Program-made: the position numbers and the translations under genes
In this document: positions 62,456-64,000 of the stretch, one piece after another
How the letters are laid out: each line of letters starts with the position of its first letter
Position numbering within the stretch: the first letter of the stretch is position 1
Notes under the pieces: generated by a model
Seen by the model: the letters and a program-made list of their open reading frames with translations, nothing else
Database searches by the model: none
What the model was told of the DNA's origin: nothing
Assembly (NCBI RefSeq): GCF_013409505.1
Contig: NZ_JACCBN010000001.1
Coordinates: 3,906,001 to 3,970,000, forward strand
DNA length: 64,000 nucleotides
From: Actinomycetospora corticicola
GTDB taxonomy: Bacteria; Actinomycetota; Actinomycetes; Mycobacteriales; Pseudonocardiaceae
Direction of reading: 5' to 3'

Positions 62456-62833
62456 TCAGCCGAACAGCGTGAAGGTCAGCTTCTGGAACCCGACGTCCAG
62501 GAGCCCGACCAGGGTGACCATGAACGCCACGAAGACCAGGACCACCGCCGTGTACACGACGATCTGCCGGCGCGTCGGCCAGTGCACCTTGCGCAGCTCG
62601 GCGACGACCTCCCGCAGGAAGCGACGCAACCGCGCGATGACGGAGCCCTCGGACCCCGTCGACCGGCCGTCGCGGGACGGGGTGGCCCCGCCCTTCGTGG
62701 CGACCGACCCGGTCCCCGACTCGTCACCCGCGCCACGACGGCGTCGACCGGCGGCCGTGGTGGGACGGGCGTCGGCACGCGCGTCGTCGCCGTCGGGCCG
62801 ATTGGCCCCGCGGCCGCTGCGCTCCTCGCTCAC
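62456..62833 (-). CDS. secE: Preprotein translocase subunit SecE
   Basis: A 125-residue SecE. A hydrophilic Ala/Arg/Gly-rich N-terminus (about 60 residues) is followed by the conserved amphipathic helix ([20 protein letters not shown]) and one transmembrane helix ([20 protein letters not shown]). It clamps SecY. The start GTG 62833 avoids reading into the tRNA upstream. Confidence 0.95.
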   Translation of the reverse strand: MSEERSGRGANRPDGDDARADARPTTAAGRRRRGAGDESGTGSVATKGGATPSRDGRSTGSEGSVIARLRRFLREVVAELRKVHWPTRRQIVVYTAVVLVFVAFMVTLVGLLDVGFQKLTFTLFG

Positions 62834-62919
62834 TGTTCCGTCCTCACCCGGCCCTCCGGCCGCCGAACGCTCGGCGGCCGGCAACCGGGCGCCGTCTCGA
62901 TGTCTGCACCGTCGCAGTG

Positions 62920-62992
<73 letters not shown>

Positions 62993-63141
62993 GTGGCGAC
63001 CCGTCGGGGGCCGCCGGGTGACGGGAACCCCGGGGCCGGACGTGCAGGTACGCACGCCGGACCGAGGACTCATCGCCCTTCACCGACCATGCTACGGCAC
63101 CCCGTCCGCGCCGATCGCGACGACCCCGCGGGCCGGGCACC

Positions 63142-63180
63142 GGCCCGACCTCCCGGCCCGACCTCCCGGCCCGACCTCCC
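63142..63180. repeat. Three tandem 13-bp repeats
   Basis: GGCCCGACCTCCC occurs three times in direct succession, 41 bases before the aspC start. It may be replication slippage or a spaced set of regulator half-sites in the promoter region of the aminotransferase gene. Confidence 0.6.
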
Positions 63181-63220
63181 GGCGGAATCGGCGTGCGCGT
63201 GCGTGGGAGAATCCCATGAC

Positions 63221-64000
63221 ATGACCGCAGTCACGTCCTCGTCCTCGGGGGGCTCCTCCCCCGCCGCCACCGATCGGCGCATCTCCGAGCGCATCGGAGG
63301 GATCGCGGAGTCCGCGACGCTGGCCGTGGACGCCAAGGCGAAGGCGCTCAAGGCGGCGGGCCGCCCCGTGATCGGGTTCGGCGCCGGCGAGCCCGACTTC
63401 CCCACCCCGCAGCCGGTCGTCGACGCCGCGATCGCCGCGTGCAGCGACCCGAAGAACCACCGCTACTCCCCGGCCGGCGGGCTGCCCGAGCTGCGCGAGG
63501 CGGTCGCCGCCAAGACGCTGCGCGACTCCGGCTGGGAGGTGTCCGCCGCGCAGGTGCTCATCACCAACGGTGGCAAGCAGGCGGTGTTCGAGGCCTTCGC
63601 GACCGTCGTCGACGAGGGCGACGAGATCCTGCTGCCCGCGCCCTTCTGGACGACCTACCCGGAGGCCGCCCGGATGGCCGGCGGCGTCCCGGTGCAGGTG
63701 GACACCGACGCCACGACCGGCTTCCTGCCCACGGTCGAGGCCCTCGAGGCGGCGCGCACGCCGCGGACGAAGGTCCTCCTCTGGTGCTCGCCGTCCAACC
63801 CGACCGGCGCCGTCGCCCCGCGCGAGCTCGTCGAGGCCGTCGGACGCTGGGCCGAGGAGCACGGCATCTGGGTGATCGCCGACGAGATCTACGAGCACCT
63901 CGTCTACGACGGCGCCGAGCACGTGTCCATGCCGGTGGCGGTCCCCGGGATCGCCGACCGCTGCATCGTCGTGAACGGCGTCGCCAAGACCTACGCGATG
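63221..64000 (+). CDS. aspC: Aspartate aminotransferase, class I (3' part missing)
   Basis: The first 260 residues of a PLP-dependent transaminase that interconverts aspartate and oxaloacetate with 2-oxoglutarate and glutamate. Visible signatures are [20 protein letters not shown], the PLP phosphate-binding NGGKQAVFE, the cofactor-contacting SNPTGAV and [11 protein letters not shown], and, at the very end, NGVAKTYAM containing the Schiff-base lysine. About 150 C-terminal residues lie outside the window. ATG 63221 is preceded by GGGAGA ten bases upstream. Subfamily (Asp or aromatic) cannot be fixed from this part alone. Confidence 0.92.
   Translation, partial: MTAVTSSSSGGSSPAATDRRISERIGGIAESATLAVDAKAKALKAAGRPVIGFGAGEPDFPTPQPVVDAAIAACSDPKNHRYSPAGGLPELREAVAAKTLRDSGWEVSAAQVLITNGGKQAVFEAFATVVDEGDEILLPAPFWTTYPEAARMAGGVPVQVDTDATTGFLPTVEALEAARTPRTKVLLWCSPSNPTGAVAPRELVEAVGRWAEEHGIWVIADEIYEHLVYDGAEHVSMPVAVPGIADRCIVVNGVAKTYAM

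Overview
The window comes from a very high-GC actinomycete. The gene set (a complete Mce importer operon with MceG, an ESX type VII secretion locus, zinc-type S14 and L36, GTG starts and GTGA/ATGA overlaps everywhere) fits Pseudonocardiales; the order and genus are inference. The only RNA gene found is one tRNA-Trp(CCA). I found no rRNA, CRISPR array or insertion sequence.

Region 1 (1 to about 6166) is foreign. It is a dense set of very small, overlapping, phage- or integrative-element-like genes: an AAA ATPase of RepA type, a zinc-ribbon phage protein, tiny membrane and acidic proteins, a small HTH protein and a BldC/MerR-like excisionase candidate. Almost all are on the minus strand, except a rightward trio at 5578-6118. 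The tetramer CTAG occurs about 38 times in these 6.1 kb (hand count) against roughly eight in the other 58 kb. The element enters the host chromosome inside the Walker A codons of eccC. Its other end and its integrase lie outside the window.

Region 2 (6094-12592) is the ESX locus. It holds a truncated eccC stub (minus) and, divergently, eccD-mycP-eccE plus an unnamed last gene, all joined by GTGA overlaps. The secretion motor is split by the element, so secretion through this system should be off unless the element excises.

Region 3 (12602-37132) is the ribosomal superoperon, read leftward: rpsL-rpsG-fusA-tuf, then rpsJ to rplO, secY-adk-map, infA-rpmJ-rpsM-rpsK-rpsD-rpoA-rplQ, and truA. Two additions stand out: an HSD10-like SDR gene on the opposite strand with a DUF1707 gene beside it, and a small coupled gene between rpsN and rpsH that carries a C6 run where the coding frame appears to shift.

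Region 4 (37602-45088) is rpoB-rpoC. Region 5 (45520-58350) is a complete mce operon, mceG-yrbEA-yrbEB-mceA to mceF-two mam genes, between rplL and rpoB. Region 6 (58703-62992) is rplJ-rplL, rplK-rplA, nusG, secE and tRNA-Trp. Region 7 is the start of an aspartate aminotransferase gene (63221 onward, plus), cut by the window end.

Most transcription units end in long GC-rich stems, several without a clear U tract.
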